Assembly (NCBI GenBank): GCA_004028765.1 | Contig: SAIX01000113.1 | Span: forward strand, 1 to 64,000 | Length of the DNA stretch: 64,000 bases | Reading direction: 5' to 3' | DNA from: Chitinophagaceae bacterium | GTDB taxonomy: Bacteria > Bacteroidota > Bacteroidia > Chitinophagales > Chitinophagaceae | Part shown: in pieces, positions 56,264 through 64,000 of the stretch | How positions within the stretch are numbered: position 1 is the stretch's first letter | How the letters are laid out: each line of letters begins with the position of its first letter | Translations under genes and position numbers: made by a program | Notes under the pieces: model-generated | Seen by the model: only the letters and a program-made list of their open reading frames with translations | Database searches by the model: none | What the model was told of the DNA's origin: nothing

Positions 56264-57835
56264 ATGGCTGTAGCAAAAATCGTTTGGGTAGATGATGAGA
56301 TCGAAAGCCTGCAATCGCAGAAGCTTTTCCTGGAACACAAGGGATATGAAGTAACCACACTTACCAATGGATTTGATGCCATTGAATATGTAAAGAATCA
56401 CCCCGTGGATGTGGTTTTGATGGATGAGACCATGCCGGGCATCACCGGGCTCGAAACATTGGCACGCATCAAGGAAGTGAATACAAGGATACCGGTGGTA
56501 CTGATCACCAAAAACGAAACGGAGAACCTGATGGATGATGCGATTGGCAGCCAGATCGCCGATTATCTCATCAAACCGGTTAACCCTAACCAGGTATTGT
56601 TATCCCTGAAAAAGATTATTGATAACAAGCGCCTCGTTGCAGAAAAAACCACTACTGCGTACCAACAGCAGTTCCGCGAACTGTTTATGGCCCTGAACAA
56701 TAACCCGGATTACAACGAGTGGATGGAGCTTTATAAAAAACTTGTTTTCTGGGAACTGGAGATGGAAAAAAGCGACAGCCCCGAAATGCGCGAAGTGTTC
56801 TACACACAGAAACAGGAAGCCAATACCGAGTTCTGCAAATTTGTTTCGAAAAATTATACTTCCTGGCTGGATCCCAAAAGTTTTTCGGCCCCGATCATGA
56901 GCAATCACCTGGTGCAGTTCAAGGTATTGCCGCATCTTGAAAAAGGCACGCCTTTATTTTTTATCCTCATCGATAACCTTCGTTACGACCAGTGGAAAGC
57001 GATCGAACCCATCTTCGCCGAAAGTTTCCGGGTGCTGGAAGAAGAAACTTTTTATTCGATCCTTCCCACTGCCACACAATATTGCCGCAATGCCATTTTC
57101 GCGGGTTTGCTGCCGATCGAGATCGAAAAACAATTTCCGCAGCAATGGAAAAACGATGATGATGAAGGCGGGAAAAACCTGCACGAAGAAGATTTTCTGC
57201 GCGCACAGTTAAAGCGTTTGAAAAAAGACGATATCCGTTTCAGTTACCATAAAATAGTAAACCATGAAGATGGCCAGCAACTTGTGGGCAATATCCATAA
57301 CCTGCTGAACAACGACCTCAACATCATCGTGTACAATTTTGTGGATATGCTGAGCCATGCGAGAACAGAAATGGAAGTACTGAAAGAGCTTGCCAGCGAT
57401 GAAGCAAGTTACCGCAGCATCACCCGCAGTTGGTTTGAACACAGCCCCCTGTACCAGGCTTTGAAAAAGATCGCAGATAAAAAAGTGAAACTGGTGCTGG
57501 CAACCGATCATGGAAGTGTGCGAGTGAACACACCGCATAAGGTGGTTGGCGATAAACAAACCACTTCCAACCTGCGCTACAAACACGGGCGCAACCTGAA
57601 TTTTGAAGCAAGGGACGTGCTTGCCTTCCGCGATCCCAAAGAAGCGGGATTGCCGGTTCCGAATGTAAATTCCTCTTTCATTTTTGCAAAAGAAGACGGC
57701 TTCCTTTGTTACCCGAATAATTACAATCACTACGTAAACTATTACCGCAACACATTTCAGCATGGCGGTATCAGCCTGGAGGAAATGATCGTTCCCGTTA
57801 TCAAAATGGCGAGTAAATCGGTAGAGCCCTCCTAA
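56264..57835 (+). CDS. porX: PorX-type response regulator with PglZ domain (T9SS regulator)
   Basis: Two-component regulator of 523 residues controlling type IX secretion in Bacteroidota. The receiver domain has D10/D11, phospho-acceptor D54 (VLMDETMPG), T82 and K104 (LIKPV). A helical linker follows, then a PglZ domain of the alkaline phosphatase superfamily: D237 (LIDNLRYD), T271 (LPTATQY) and TDHGS. In PorX this domain is a phosphodiesterase on oligonucleotides. The receiver-PglZ architecture is specific to PorX and does not imply a phage-defence (BREX) function. The upstream TACTTTTA is one base off the -7 consensus. Confidence 0.93.
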   Translation: MAVAKIVWVDDEIESLQSQKLFLEHKGYEVTTLTNGFDAIEYVKNHPVDVVLMDETMPGITGLETLARIKEVNTRIPVVLITKNETENLMDDAIGSQIADYLIKPVNPNQVLLSLKKIIDNKRLVAEKTTTAYQQQFRELFMALNNNPDYNEWMELYKKLVFWELEMEKSDSPEMREVFYTQKQEANTEFCKFVSKNYTSWLDPKSFSAPIMSNHLVQFKVLPHLEKGTPLFFILIDNLRYDQWKAIEPIFAESFRVLEEETFYSILPTATQYCRNAIFAGLLPIEIEKQFPQQWKNDDDEGGKNLHEEDFLRAQLKRLKKDDIRFSYHKIVNHEDGQQLVGNIHNLLNNDLNIIVYNFVDMLSHARTEMEVLKELASDEASYRSITRSWFEHSPLYQALKKIADKKVKLVLATDHGSVRVNTPHKVVGDKQTTSNLRYKHGRNLNFEARDVLAFRDPKEAGLPVPNVNSSFIFAKEDGFLCYPNNYNHYVNYYRNTFQHGGISLEEMIVPVIKMASKSVEPS

Positions 57836-57881
57836 ACCAATTATGTGGATAAATGAAACCCCGATTCAGCCGCATGCTTGC

Positions 57882-57889
57882 TAATTTTG
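57882..57889 (+). promoter_or_regulatory. -7 promoter element of the 90-aa gene
   Basis: TAATTTTG is an exact TAnnTTTG match, 34 bases before the ATG at 57924. Confidence 0.45.
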
Positions 57890-57923
57890 AACAGTTAGCA
57901 AATAAAATTGACGCAGAAAGATT

Positions 57924-58196
57924 ATGAAGTACACACAAACCACGCTCGACAAACTGGGAAATATACTTGAAGAATCCGGCTATATCGTTCGGTATGAAAG
58001 AGGCACTTTTCAAAGCGGCTGGTGCCTGCTGGAAGCAAAAAAAATTGTGGTATTGAATAAATTCCTCAGCGTTGAAGGCCGTATCAATACCCTGATGGAA
58101 ATCATCCCGCAACTTGCCGTTGATTTTGACAAACTCACACTCGAGTCGCAGAAATTATACGAAGAGGTTGTAAAAAAATCGGCCGCGGAAGCCTGA
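57924..58196 (+). CDS. Conserved hypothetical protein (90 aa)
   Basis: Small soluble protein with the clear pattern GYIVRYERGTFQSGWCLLEAKKIVVLNKF, then a helical second half (INTLMEIIPQLA, LTLESQKLYEEVVKK). I know this sequence type from other Bacteroidota genomes but no function for it. The beta-hairpin with a single Cys (SGWCLLE) is its most striking part. It is 36 bases from the next gene, a metallo-hydrolase, and the pair is likely conserved. Confidence 0.8.
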   Translation: MKYTQTTLDKLGNILEESGYIVRYERGTFQSGWCLLEAKKIVVLNKFLSVEGRINTLMEIIPQLAVDFDKLTLESQKLYEEVVKKSAAEA

Positions 58197-58220
58197 TCTT
58201 TTTCCGAACCTTATTTCTCT

Positions 58221-58228
58221 TAGATTTG
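58221..58228 (+). promoter_or_regulatory. -7 promoter element of the MBL gene
   Basis: TAGATTTG matches TAnnTTTG and is exactly four bases from the GTG start (58233), predicting a leaderless mRNA. Confidence 0.6.
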
Positions 58229-58232
58229 GTTC

Positions 58233-59009
58233 GTGATTACGCCGCCCCTAACCATTACTTTTCTTGGCACCGGCACGAGCTCAGGTGTTCCCATGATTGC
58301 CTGCTCCTGCGAAGTGTGCCGCTCTGCCGATCCCTGTGATAAACGTTTGCGCAGCAGTATCCTCGTACAGTCGGCCAGCACCACATTTGTGGTGGATACC
58401 ACGCCGGATTTCCGTTACCAGATGCTGCGCTCCGATACCCGGCACCTGGATGCGGTTTTGTACACACATCCGCATAAAGACCATATCGCCGGGCTCGATG
58501 ATATCCGCGCCTATAATTATACGATGAAACAGGCCATGCGGGTGTATGCCAATTCGCTTACGGAAGAAGCATTGCGAAGGGATTTTTACTATGCGTTTGC
58601 AGATAACAAATATCCGGGAGTGCCCGAACTGGAACTGATCACCATCGATGATACTGCTTTTACTATTGGCGATATCCCTGTGATCCCTATTGAAGTGATG
58701 CACCTGAAAATGCCTGTGCTTGGTTTCCGGTTTGGCGATTTTACCTATATCACCGATGCCAACCGTATTGAAAATGCAGAGAAAGAAAAGATCAAAGGTT
58801 CGCGTATATTGGTATTGAATGCGCTGCGTCGTGAGCCGCATATTTCCCATTTTACCCTGTCTGAAGCAGTGGAGCTTGCTAACGAACTGGCTGTACCCGA
58901 AGTGTATCTTACGCATATCAGTCACCAGTTAGGCACCCATCGCGCCATCAATGCAGAATTGCCGGCACATATCAGGCTGGCGTACGACGGGCAACAATGC
59001 AGTTTGTAA
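58233..59009 (+). CDS. PhnP-like metallo-beta-lactamase-fold hydrolase
   Basis: Phosphodiesterase-like hydrolase of 258 residues with a GTG start. The N-terminus is LTITFLGTGTSSGVPMIACSC, followed by the cysteine-containing loop CSCEVCRSAD that in PhnP binds a structural zinc. The main metal site is THPHKDHIAGLDD with further ligands in TDANRI and LTHISHQLGTH. PhnP hydrolyses cyclic phosphates, but no phosphonate genes are here, so the true substrate is unknown. The GTG is supported by the promoter four bases upstream and by the family start. Confidence 0.88.
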   Translation: MITPPLTITFLGTGTSSGVPMIACSCEVCRSADPCDKRLRSSILVQSASTTFVVDTTPDFRYQMLRSDTRHLDAVLYTHPHKDHIAGLDDIRAYNYTMKQAMRVYANSLTEEALRRDFYYAFADNKYPGVPELELITIDDTAFTIGDIPVIPIEVMHLKMPVLGFRFGDFTYITDANRIENAEKEKIKGSRILVLNALRREPHISHFTLSEAVELANELAVPEVYLTHISHQLGTHRAINAELPAHIRLAYDGQQCSL

Positions 59010-59042
59010 ACCCCTTTGAAAACGCGAACCAAAATTTGCGTT

Positions 59043-59909
59043 ATGAAAAGGTTTCTTAAAGATTATTTCCGGTTCAGCAGGAAGGAAAGACGCGCACTGT
59101 TTTTCCTTGTCGCTTTAATAGTAGTGTTCCTTGCAGCACCGTATTTATACCCCGGGAAAAAAACGGAATTTACGAGAACAGCAGGTATCCCCCAGGAAAA
59201 AAACATCCCTGATTCAGTCCGCGGGGATTTACCGATCCGCAACGAAAACAGCACTGTACTTTTTGCATTTGATCCCAATCTTGCGGGTGAAGAAACCTGG
59301 CGCAGGCTTGGTGTGCGTGAAAAAACAATCCAAACCATTTTACGCTACCGTTCCAAGGGCGGCCGTTTCAGGGAACCTGCCGATCTCAGGAAGATATGGG
59401 GCATGTCAACTGCTGATGCCGACCGGCTGATGCCTTATGTACATATCCCGGAAACATCTGCTTCTCAAAAAATAAAAAAGATTGAGCCCAGGCAAAAATC
59501 GATGACGGTATCCCCGATCGATATCAATCGGGCTGAGGTTGCCGAATGGCGCAGTTTGCCCGGTATCGGTGATGTACTGGCTGCCCGCATTGTTTCCTAT
59601 CGCGAAAAGATCGGTGGTTTTACAGGGGTGGAGCAGATCGCAAAAGTGTATGGTATCAAAGACAGTATCTACCAGTTGATAAAACCCCTGCTTTTTGCAG
59701 ATCCGGCGGCCATTCCGCTTTTACCGCTGAACCGTGCCCCTGCCTGGCAGATGACAAACCGTTTATCCATCTCACCCGCCCAGGCCAGGGCCATTGTGGC
59801 TTACCGCGAAATCAATGGCCCATTCACCGCTGTTACCGATCTGAAAAAAATCGTTTTTCTGCAGGATTCTGTTTACCGTCGGATTGCTCCCCTGGTATCA
59901 GTTGACTAA
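59043..59909 (+). CDS. Membrane-anchored triple helix-hairpin-helix protein (ComEA-like)
   Basis: A 288-residue protein with one N-terminal membrane segment (about 18-35, LFFLVALIVVFLAAPYLY) and three helix-hairpin-helix units: FRE-PADLRKIWGMSTADADRLMPY (about 115-135), DINRAEVAEWRSLPGIGDVLAARIVSYR and the last ISPAQARAIVAYREINGPFTAV. Such modules bind DNA non-specifically; a single ComEA usually has one pair. Start ATG 59043 (MKRFLKDYFRF) rather than 59016. It follows the hydrolase closely (33 bases). A role in DNA uptake is possible but not shown. Confidence 0.85.
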   Translation: MKRFLKDYFRFSRKERRALFFLVALIVVFLAAPYLYPGKKTEFTRTAGIPQEKNIPDSVRGDLPIRNENSTVLFAFDPNLAGEETWRRLGVREKTIQTILRYRSKGGRFREPADLRKIWGMSTADADRLMPYVHIPETSASQKIKKIEPRQKSMTVSPIDINRAEVAEWRSLPGIGDVLAARIVSYREKIGGFTGVEQIAKVYGIKDSIYQLIKPLLFADPAAIPLLPLNRAPAWQMTNRLSISPAQARAIVAYREINGPFTAVTDLKKIVFLQDSVYRRIAPLVSVD

Positions 59910-59929
59910 GATTTTATCCAGGATTTAGA

Positions 59930-59960
59930 TTGGGTGGTATCTAAGATTCAGCTATTTTTG
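59930..59960 (+). promoter_or_regulatory. Promoter of the acyl-CoA dehydrogenase gene
   Basis: TTG (59930-59932) and TATTTTTG (59953-59960) are 20 bases apart, matching the Bacteroidota -33/-7 consensus. The leader is about 90 bases. Confidence 0.55.
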
Positions 59961-60052
59961 CCACTGTTGCTAACGAACGATTGTTTGTTTTAGGGGGTTG
60001 CCAGGCTGGATTACTGTTCCATGGCAACCTTCGTCTATTAGAAACCATTTAT

Positions 60053-61192
60053 ATGCATTTTCAAACTGATGAAATAACCCTGCAGGTAGCGCAAACTGCC
60101 CGTGATTTTGCCCGCCAGCATATTTTACCCCATGTAATGGAATGGGACGAAACACAGGAATTCCCGGTTACTCTTTTTAAAGAAATGGGCAAACTGGGTA
60201 TGATGGGTGTACTGGTGCCCGAGGAGTATGGCGGGGCCGGTCTGGGCTATTTTGAATACAATGCAATTATCCAGGAAGTGGCCAAAGTCTGTGGTTCGAT
60301 CGGGCTGAGCCTGGCCGCACATAATTCGCTTTGCACCAATCATATCCTCAGTTTTGGAAACGGGGAGCAGAAGAAAAAATGGCTGCCCAAATTGGCAACT
60401 GCCGAATGGATCGGCGCATGGGGCCTCACGGAACCCAATACCGGGAGCGACGCGGGGAATATGAAAACAACTGCAGTAAGAGAAGGCAATGATTGGATTC
60501 TGAATGGTACCAAAAGCTGGATCACCCATGGCCGCTCAGGAGATATCGCTGTGGTGATCTGCCGAACCGGCGAGCCGCGCACCAGCGGTAATTCCACTGC
60601 TTTTGTGGTGGAAAGAGGGATGCCGGGTTTTTCAGGTGGTAAGAAAGAAAACAAACTCGGTATGCGCGCCAGCGAAACCGCTGAAATGATATTTGATAAC
60701 TGCCGCATACCCGATGCCAACCGGTTAGGTGAAGTGGGCGACGGGTTCCGCCAGGCAATGAAAATACTCGATGGGGGCAGGATCTCAATCGCAGCCCTCT
60801 CGGCGGGTATCGCAAAAGGTGCTTACGAAGCTGCACGTCAATACGCAAATGAACGATACCAATTCGATCAGCCCATCTCAAATTTCCAGGGCATCAGTTT
60901 CAAACTGGCGGATATGGCTACCGAGATCGCTGCAGCCGACCTGCTGATCAGCCAGGCCTGTGATCTTAAACAAAGAGGCGAAAAAGTGACAAAGGAAAGC
61001 GCGATGGCAAAATACTATGCCAGCGAAACAGCAGTGAAAACGGCTACCGAAGCAGTACAGGTATTCGGCGGGTACGGTTATACAAAAGATTTTCCGGTAG
61101 AGAAATACTATCGTGACGCAAAATTGTGTACTATTGGTGAAGGAACTTCAGAGATCCAGAAACTGGTGATCGCCCGTGAAGTTCTCCACTAA
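60053..61192 (+). CDS. Acyl-CoA dehydrogenase
   Basis: FAD-dependent dehydrogenase of 379 residues that introduces the 2,3 double bond in acyl-CoA. The N-terminal helical domain begins QTDEITLQVAQTARDF; FAD-binding signatures are WGLTEPNTGSDAGNMKT and KSWITHG; the catalytic base is E363 in IGEGTSEIQ near the end. The length and position of the Glu fit short/medium-chain or butyryl-CoA type enzymes. The open frame starts at 59981, but ATG 60053 (MHFQTDEIT) is where the family begins. Confidence 0.93.
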   Translation: MHFQTDEITLQVAQTARDFARQHILPHVMEWDETQEFPVTLFKEMGKLGMMGVLVPEEYGGAGLGYFEYNAIIQEVAKVCGSIGLSLAAHNSLCTNHILSFGNGEQKKKWLPKLATAEWIGAWGLTEPNTGSDAGNMKTTAVREGNDWILNGTKSWITHGRSGDIAVVICRTGEPRTSGNSTAFVVERGMPGFSGGKKENKLGMRASETAEMIFDNCRIPDANRLGEVGDGFRQAMKILDGGRISIAALSAGIAKGAYEAARQYANERYQFDQPISNFQGISFKLADMATEIAAADLLISQACDLKQRGEKVTKESAMAKYYASETAVKTATEAVQVFGGYGYTKDFPVEKYYRDAKLCTIGEGTSEIQKLVIAREVLH

Positions 61193-61219
61193 ATGTTTTT
61201 TCGATTGCTTGCTTATAAG

Positions 61220-61246
61220 AAGGCCCCCTTTTCAGGGGGCTTTTTC
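61220..61246 (+). terminator. Rho-independent terminator after the acyl-CoA dehydrogenase
   Basis: GCCCCC pairs with GGGGGC across a TTTTCA loop, followed by five T. Confidence 0.88.
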
Positions 61247-61308
61247 ATGGCTTTATTGGCATTAATTGCTTTATTTACAGTAATTTTCTACACGATACCG
61301 ACTATACT

Positions 61309-63234
61309 GTGACCAGCACTTCGCGTTTATACCTTTTTGTTTTTCTGTTTGCTGTTTTCCTGGCCGATCCCGGGCATGCCGCTGTTGATAGCCTGCCGGG
61401 TGTTCCGGAAATCAAAAAAGTCGACTCACTCAATGCACTTGCCTTCAACCAGAAAAGATCGGACGTCGCCAAAGCCCTCAACAATCTTTTTGTGGCAGAG
61501 AATATAGCGCAATCTGCCAATTACCAGAAAGGGCTGGCCATCACCTATCTTTATGAAGGGGGAATTTATCACCAGAACGGGTACGACAAACGCGCACTTT
61601 CCACCTATTATAAAGCACTGCAGTTATTCAAATCGCTCCGCGATACACTGAACATTGCAAGAGCAAGCCAGCAGATCGCTTCTTCCTTGCAGGCCGATGG
61701 AAAGATCGACGAGGCACTACAGTTATTCAATGAAACGCTTGCCGTGTATACATCACTGGGCAAAAAGGAAGAGATCGCAAATGTGAAGAATAATATGGGG
61801 GCACTTGATCTTGATCTGAAACAGCTAGACAAAGCCGGTCAGTTATTTCGTGAAGCATTATCCATCAGCACAGCCATCCATTATCTTTATGGTGAAAAAA
61901 AAGCATATTATAACCTGGGCCTGCTGGAAGAACGGAGGCAGAATTATACCGGGGCCGAAGCCTTTTACCGCCAATCGCTTGCATTAGACCGGCAGTTAAA
62001 AGACAAATACGGGGCAGCGCTGAACCATATCCAGCTTGCATCTATCCAGCAGAAACAGCGCCAGCATGATAATGCGATCCTCGCTGCAAAAGAAGCCTAT
62101 ACGAATGCTGCTTCGCTCCCTGCTTTTAACCTCATGAAAGATGCCGCCACACGGATACAGGATGCTTACCGCGAAAAAGGGGATATGCAGATGGCGATGC
62201 AGTGGCAGGATACATTGGTAAGCGTGATGCGTCAGCAATTCGATAATGAAAAAGAATATGCGTTGAATTTTATCGATGTGATCAAAAACCAGGATGCAAA
62301 AAATACCAATGCCGAAAAAGACCTTGAAAAACAGAAACAGGTTCAGAAAGAGCAGCTGCTGATCATCACCGTTGGAACCTTTATCCTTATCGTAGTTGCC
62401 GTGCTCGCCGTGCTTGCATTGGTGAACTACCAGCGCCAGCGTTTCTTTGGCAAGGAGTTGAAACAGAAAAATGAGATCATCGAAAAAAATTCTGCTTCAC
62501 TCGATCAGCTCAACAAAGAGATCTCTCACCAGAATATCTTACTGGAAGAAGATAACAAAACCAAGAACAAACTGCTTTCCATCATCTCGCACGACCTTCG
62601 TACCCCTTTGGTGAATACAAAGGGTGTGCTGAACCTTGTGAACCAGGGAATGGTTCCGCCGGAAGAAGCTGACCGCCTGCTGCAATTACTCGAAACGCAA
62701 TACCTCGGCACCACTTCACTGCTTGATAACCTGCTGTTCTGGATCAAAGGGCAAATGGATGGCAAGCCGGACGATAAAGTAAAAGTGGGTCTGCAGCATC
62801 TGGTAAAAAGCCTGGAAGAAGAACACCGGATGCCATTAACCAAAAAGAAGATCATTCTGCGCAACCAGATCAACCGCGACCTTTCCGTTGTTACAGAAAA
62901 AGAAATGATCCGCATCGTTTGCCGTAACCTCATCAGCAATGCAATCAAGTTTACCAATGACGGTGGTTTTATAGAAGTGAGTGCGCATATCGACGAACCC
63001 AAACAACTGTTATATCTGTCCGTAAAAGATTCAGGCATCGGCATGAGCAGGGAAGCCATTGAAAAAGTAAACGCCAAGCAGTATTATAACACCACCGGTA
63101 CTTCATTCGAAAAAGGCAGCGGCTTTGGCCTGATGCTTTGCCGCGACCTGATCACCAAAGCAGGTGGTGAATTGGAGATTGAAAGCGAACCCGGTAAGGG
63201 AAGCACCATCACCATCATCATGCCTGTGGCCTAA
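61309..63234 (+). CDS. TPR-containing sensor histidine kinase
   Basis: A 641-residue kinase. A GTG start gives an N-terminal signal (TSTSRLYLFVFLFAVFLADPGHAA); the periplasmic part is five or six TPR repeats (about 40-320, for example LSTYYKALQLF, AGQLFREALSI, AEAFYRQSLAL). A coiled linker and a membrane segment (about 350-372, LLIITVGTFILIVVAVLAVLALV) follow, then a dimerisation helix with phospho-acceptor His in IISHDLRTPLV and an ATPase domain (NLISNAIKF, DSGIGMS, GSGFGLMLC). No response regulator is adjacent, so it is an orphan kinase. A link to PorX is possible, not shown. Confidence 0.92.
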   Translation: MTSTSRLYLFVFLFAVFLADPGHAAVDSLPGVPEIKKVDSLNALAFNQKRSDVAKALNNLFVAENIAQSANYQKGLAITYLYEGGIYHQNGYDKRALSTYYKALQLFKSLRDTLNIARASQQIASSLQADGKIDEALQLFNETLAVYTSLGKKEEIANVKNNMGALDLDLKQLDKAGQLFREALSISTAIHYLYGEKKAYYNLGLLEERRQNYTGAEAFYRQSLALDRQLKDKYGAALNHIQLASIQQKQRQHDNAILAAKEAYTNAASLPAFNLMKDAATRIQDAYREKGDMQMAMQWQDTLVSVMRQQFDNEKEYALNFIDVIKNQDAKNTNAEKDLEKQKQVQKEQLLIITVGTFILIVVAVLAVLALVNYQRQRFFGKELKQKNEIIEKNSASLDQLNKEISHQNILLEEDNKTKNKLLSIISHDLRTPLVNTKGVLNLVNQGMVPPEEADRLLQLLETQYLGTTSLLDNLLFWIKGQMDGKPDDKVKVGLQHLVKSLEEEHRMPLTKKKIILRNQINRDLSVVTEKEMIRIVCRNLISNAIKFTNDGGFIEVSAHIDEPKQLLYLSVKDSGIGMSREAIEKVNAKQYYNTTGTSFEKGSGFGLMLCRDLITKAGGELEIESEPGKGSTITIIMPVA

Positions 63235-63398
63235 GCTTCATCGTTCTGTTTGCTGCCTGCAGCAAATATCTGGTCAACAGCGCCGCCCAGCATCGGGAAT
63301 TTTTCTTTCACAAAATTGGCAATGGTTTCAATGGCTTTTTGTGCCTGGCCTTCATTCAAACCGGCTTCTTTCACCAGTTTTTCGATCAGTTCATTCAT
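63231..63398 (-). CDS. Small helical protein (55 aa), DUF2267-like
   Basis: Two- or three-helix protein: NELIEKLVKEAGLNEGQAQKAIETI, then FVKEKFPMLGGAVDQIF. This pattern resembles small DUF2267/DUF2780-type domains, known only as short proteins; the assignment is tentative. ATG 63398 was chosen over the longer frame from 63455, since the added residues do not match. Its stop overlaps the kinase stop by four bases in convergent orientation. Confidence 0.7.
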   Translation of the reverse strand: MNELIEKLVKEAGLNEGQAQKAIETIANFVKEKFPMLGGAVDQIFAAGSKQNDEA

Positions 63399-63505
63399 AA
63401 AAAAGGTATGGATTGGGGAGATGATTGTTTCTGCAATATTAGCAGGCATCAACAAAAAAGCGACAGGAAGTTATTCCCATCGCTTTCAATAAGGTGAATA
63501 TATGA

Positions 63506-64000
63506 TCAGGCTACTTTCAATACACTCAGTTTGCTTTTGCTGAACATGCGTTCGGCATAATCGAGCGTGATATGCAATTGCGTGGTATCCGTTCCCGGCA
63601 GTTCAAACATGGCATCTGTGAGAATACTTTCGCAGATACTGCGCAAACCACGCGCACCCAGTTTGTATTCAAGGGCTTTTTTTACCATAAAGTCGAGCAC
63701 AACATCATCGATCACCAGTTCAATTCCTTCAAGTTCGAATAAACGGGTGAACTGTTTGGTGAGCGAGTTTTTAGGTTCGGTAAGGATATTGCGGAGCGTT
63801 TCCTCATCCAATGGGTTCAGGTGGGTGATCACCGGCAAACGTCCGAGCAATTCAGGGATCAGCCCGAAACTTTTCAGGTCCTGCGCATTGATAAACTGCA
63901 ACAGGTTTTTGCGCTGTGCCTCCTGTTCTTCTTTATTCACACTGAAACCAATGGCATTGGTGTTTACCCTTCTTGCGATCACTTTATCGATACCGTCAAA
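63506..64000 (-). CDS. clpX: ATP-dependent Clp protease ATP-binding subunit ClpX (3' part, cut by window end)
   Basis: C-terminal part of the AAA+ unfoldase that feeds ClpP. The frame is open to the last base and continues beyond the window. Signatures are RRVNTNAIGF, the GLIPELLGRLPVI stretch, sensor 2-like YKLGARGLRSICESIL, and the C-terminal helical domain. The position and motif order identify ClpX rather than HslU or Lon. The Zn-binding N-terminal domain lies outside the window. Confidence 0.95.
   Translation of the reverse strand, partial: FDGIDKVIARRVNTNAIGFSVNKEEQEAQRKNLLQFINAQDLKSFGLIPELLGRLPVITHLNPLDEETLRNILTEPKNSLTKQFTRLFELEGIELVIDDVVLDFMVKKALEYKLGARGLRSICESILTDAMFELPGTDTTQLHITLDYAERMFSKSKLSVLKVA

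Noticed and set aside
56264-57835. PglZ as part of a BREX phage-defence system
   Set aside because: The receiver-PglZ fusion is PorX; no BrxC, BrxL or methyltransferase genes are nearby.

Overview
The window comes from a member of the Bacteroidota, most likely the Chitinophagaceae (the family is inference). The evidence is a LpxC/FabZ fusion protein, a PorX-type PglZ response regulator, a secreted subtilase with a type IX secretion C-terminal tail, many promoters of the TAnnTTTG type, and few Shine-Dalgarno sites. G+C looks to be in the mid-40s by eye. No rRNA, tRNA, CRISPR array, insertion sequence or prophage was seen. Both ends cut genes: a DEAD-box helicase at the left and clpX at the right.

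Left part (1-16.2 kb): the end of an RhlE-like helicase, a cold-shock-domain protein and a small orphan gene; an M28 peptidase; a polysaccharide deacetylase flanked on both sides by an unusual modular intergenic repeat; gltX, whose promoter lies at the edge of that repeat; a GT39-like membrane protein; an aldo/keto reductase; a stand-alone B12-binding protein; a TRIC/UPF0126 channel; a crotonase; a phosphodiesterase-like secreted enzyme paired with a GH29 fucosidase; and fumC.

Region 16.2-25.7 kb is a minus-strand block. DUF1549/DUF1553 heme protein, DUF1501 protein, a Tat-signal sugar-isomerase-like protein and a DUF2231-heme-LRR protein form a probable operon of planctomycete type. A YtcJ-like amidohydrolase lipoprotein and an AraC regulator with a cysteine cluster follow.

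Region 25.8-44.4 kb holds gyrB, a small orphan, a retropepsin-like protein, mfd, a lipoprotein, the T9SS subtilase, a ferredoxin-reductase-like protein, a methyltransferase next to glyS, an Xaa-Pro aminopeptidase, a MazG-like protein, a truncated hemoglobin and copA. Region 44.4-47.7 kb has tsaE, alanine dehydrogenase and a VTT membrane protein, then a small orphan and a DinB protein.

Region 47.7-56 kb is a long minus-strand run: an HD phosphohydrolase, lpxD, lpxC/fabZ and lpxA (lipid A synthesis), then an ABC ATPase without a permease, an M23-like protein lacking catalytic residues, two orphans and a WYL regulator. PorX diverges from the HD gene. The right end carries a small orphan, a PhnP-like metallo-hydrolase, a triple helix-hairpin-helix membrane protein, an acyl-CoA dehydrogenase, a TPR sensor kinase, a small helical protein and clpX.

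The most unusual material is the modular repeat family around the deacetylase and TRIC genes, the in-frame repeat-like insertion in the deacetylase, the recurrent promoter-to-start spacing that predicts leaderless mRNAs, and the planctomycete-type heme/DUF1501 operon.
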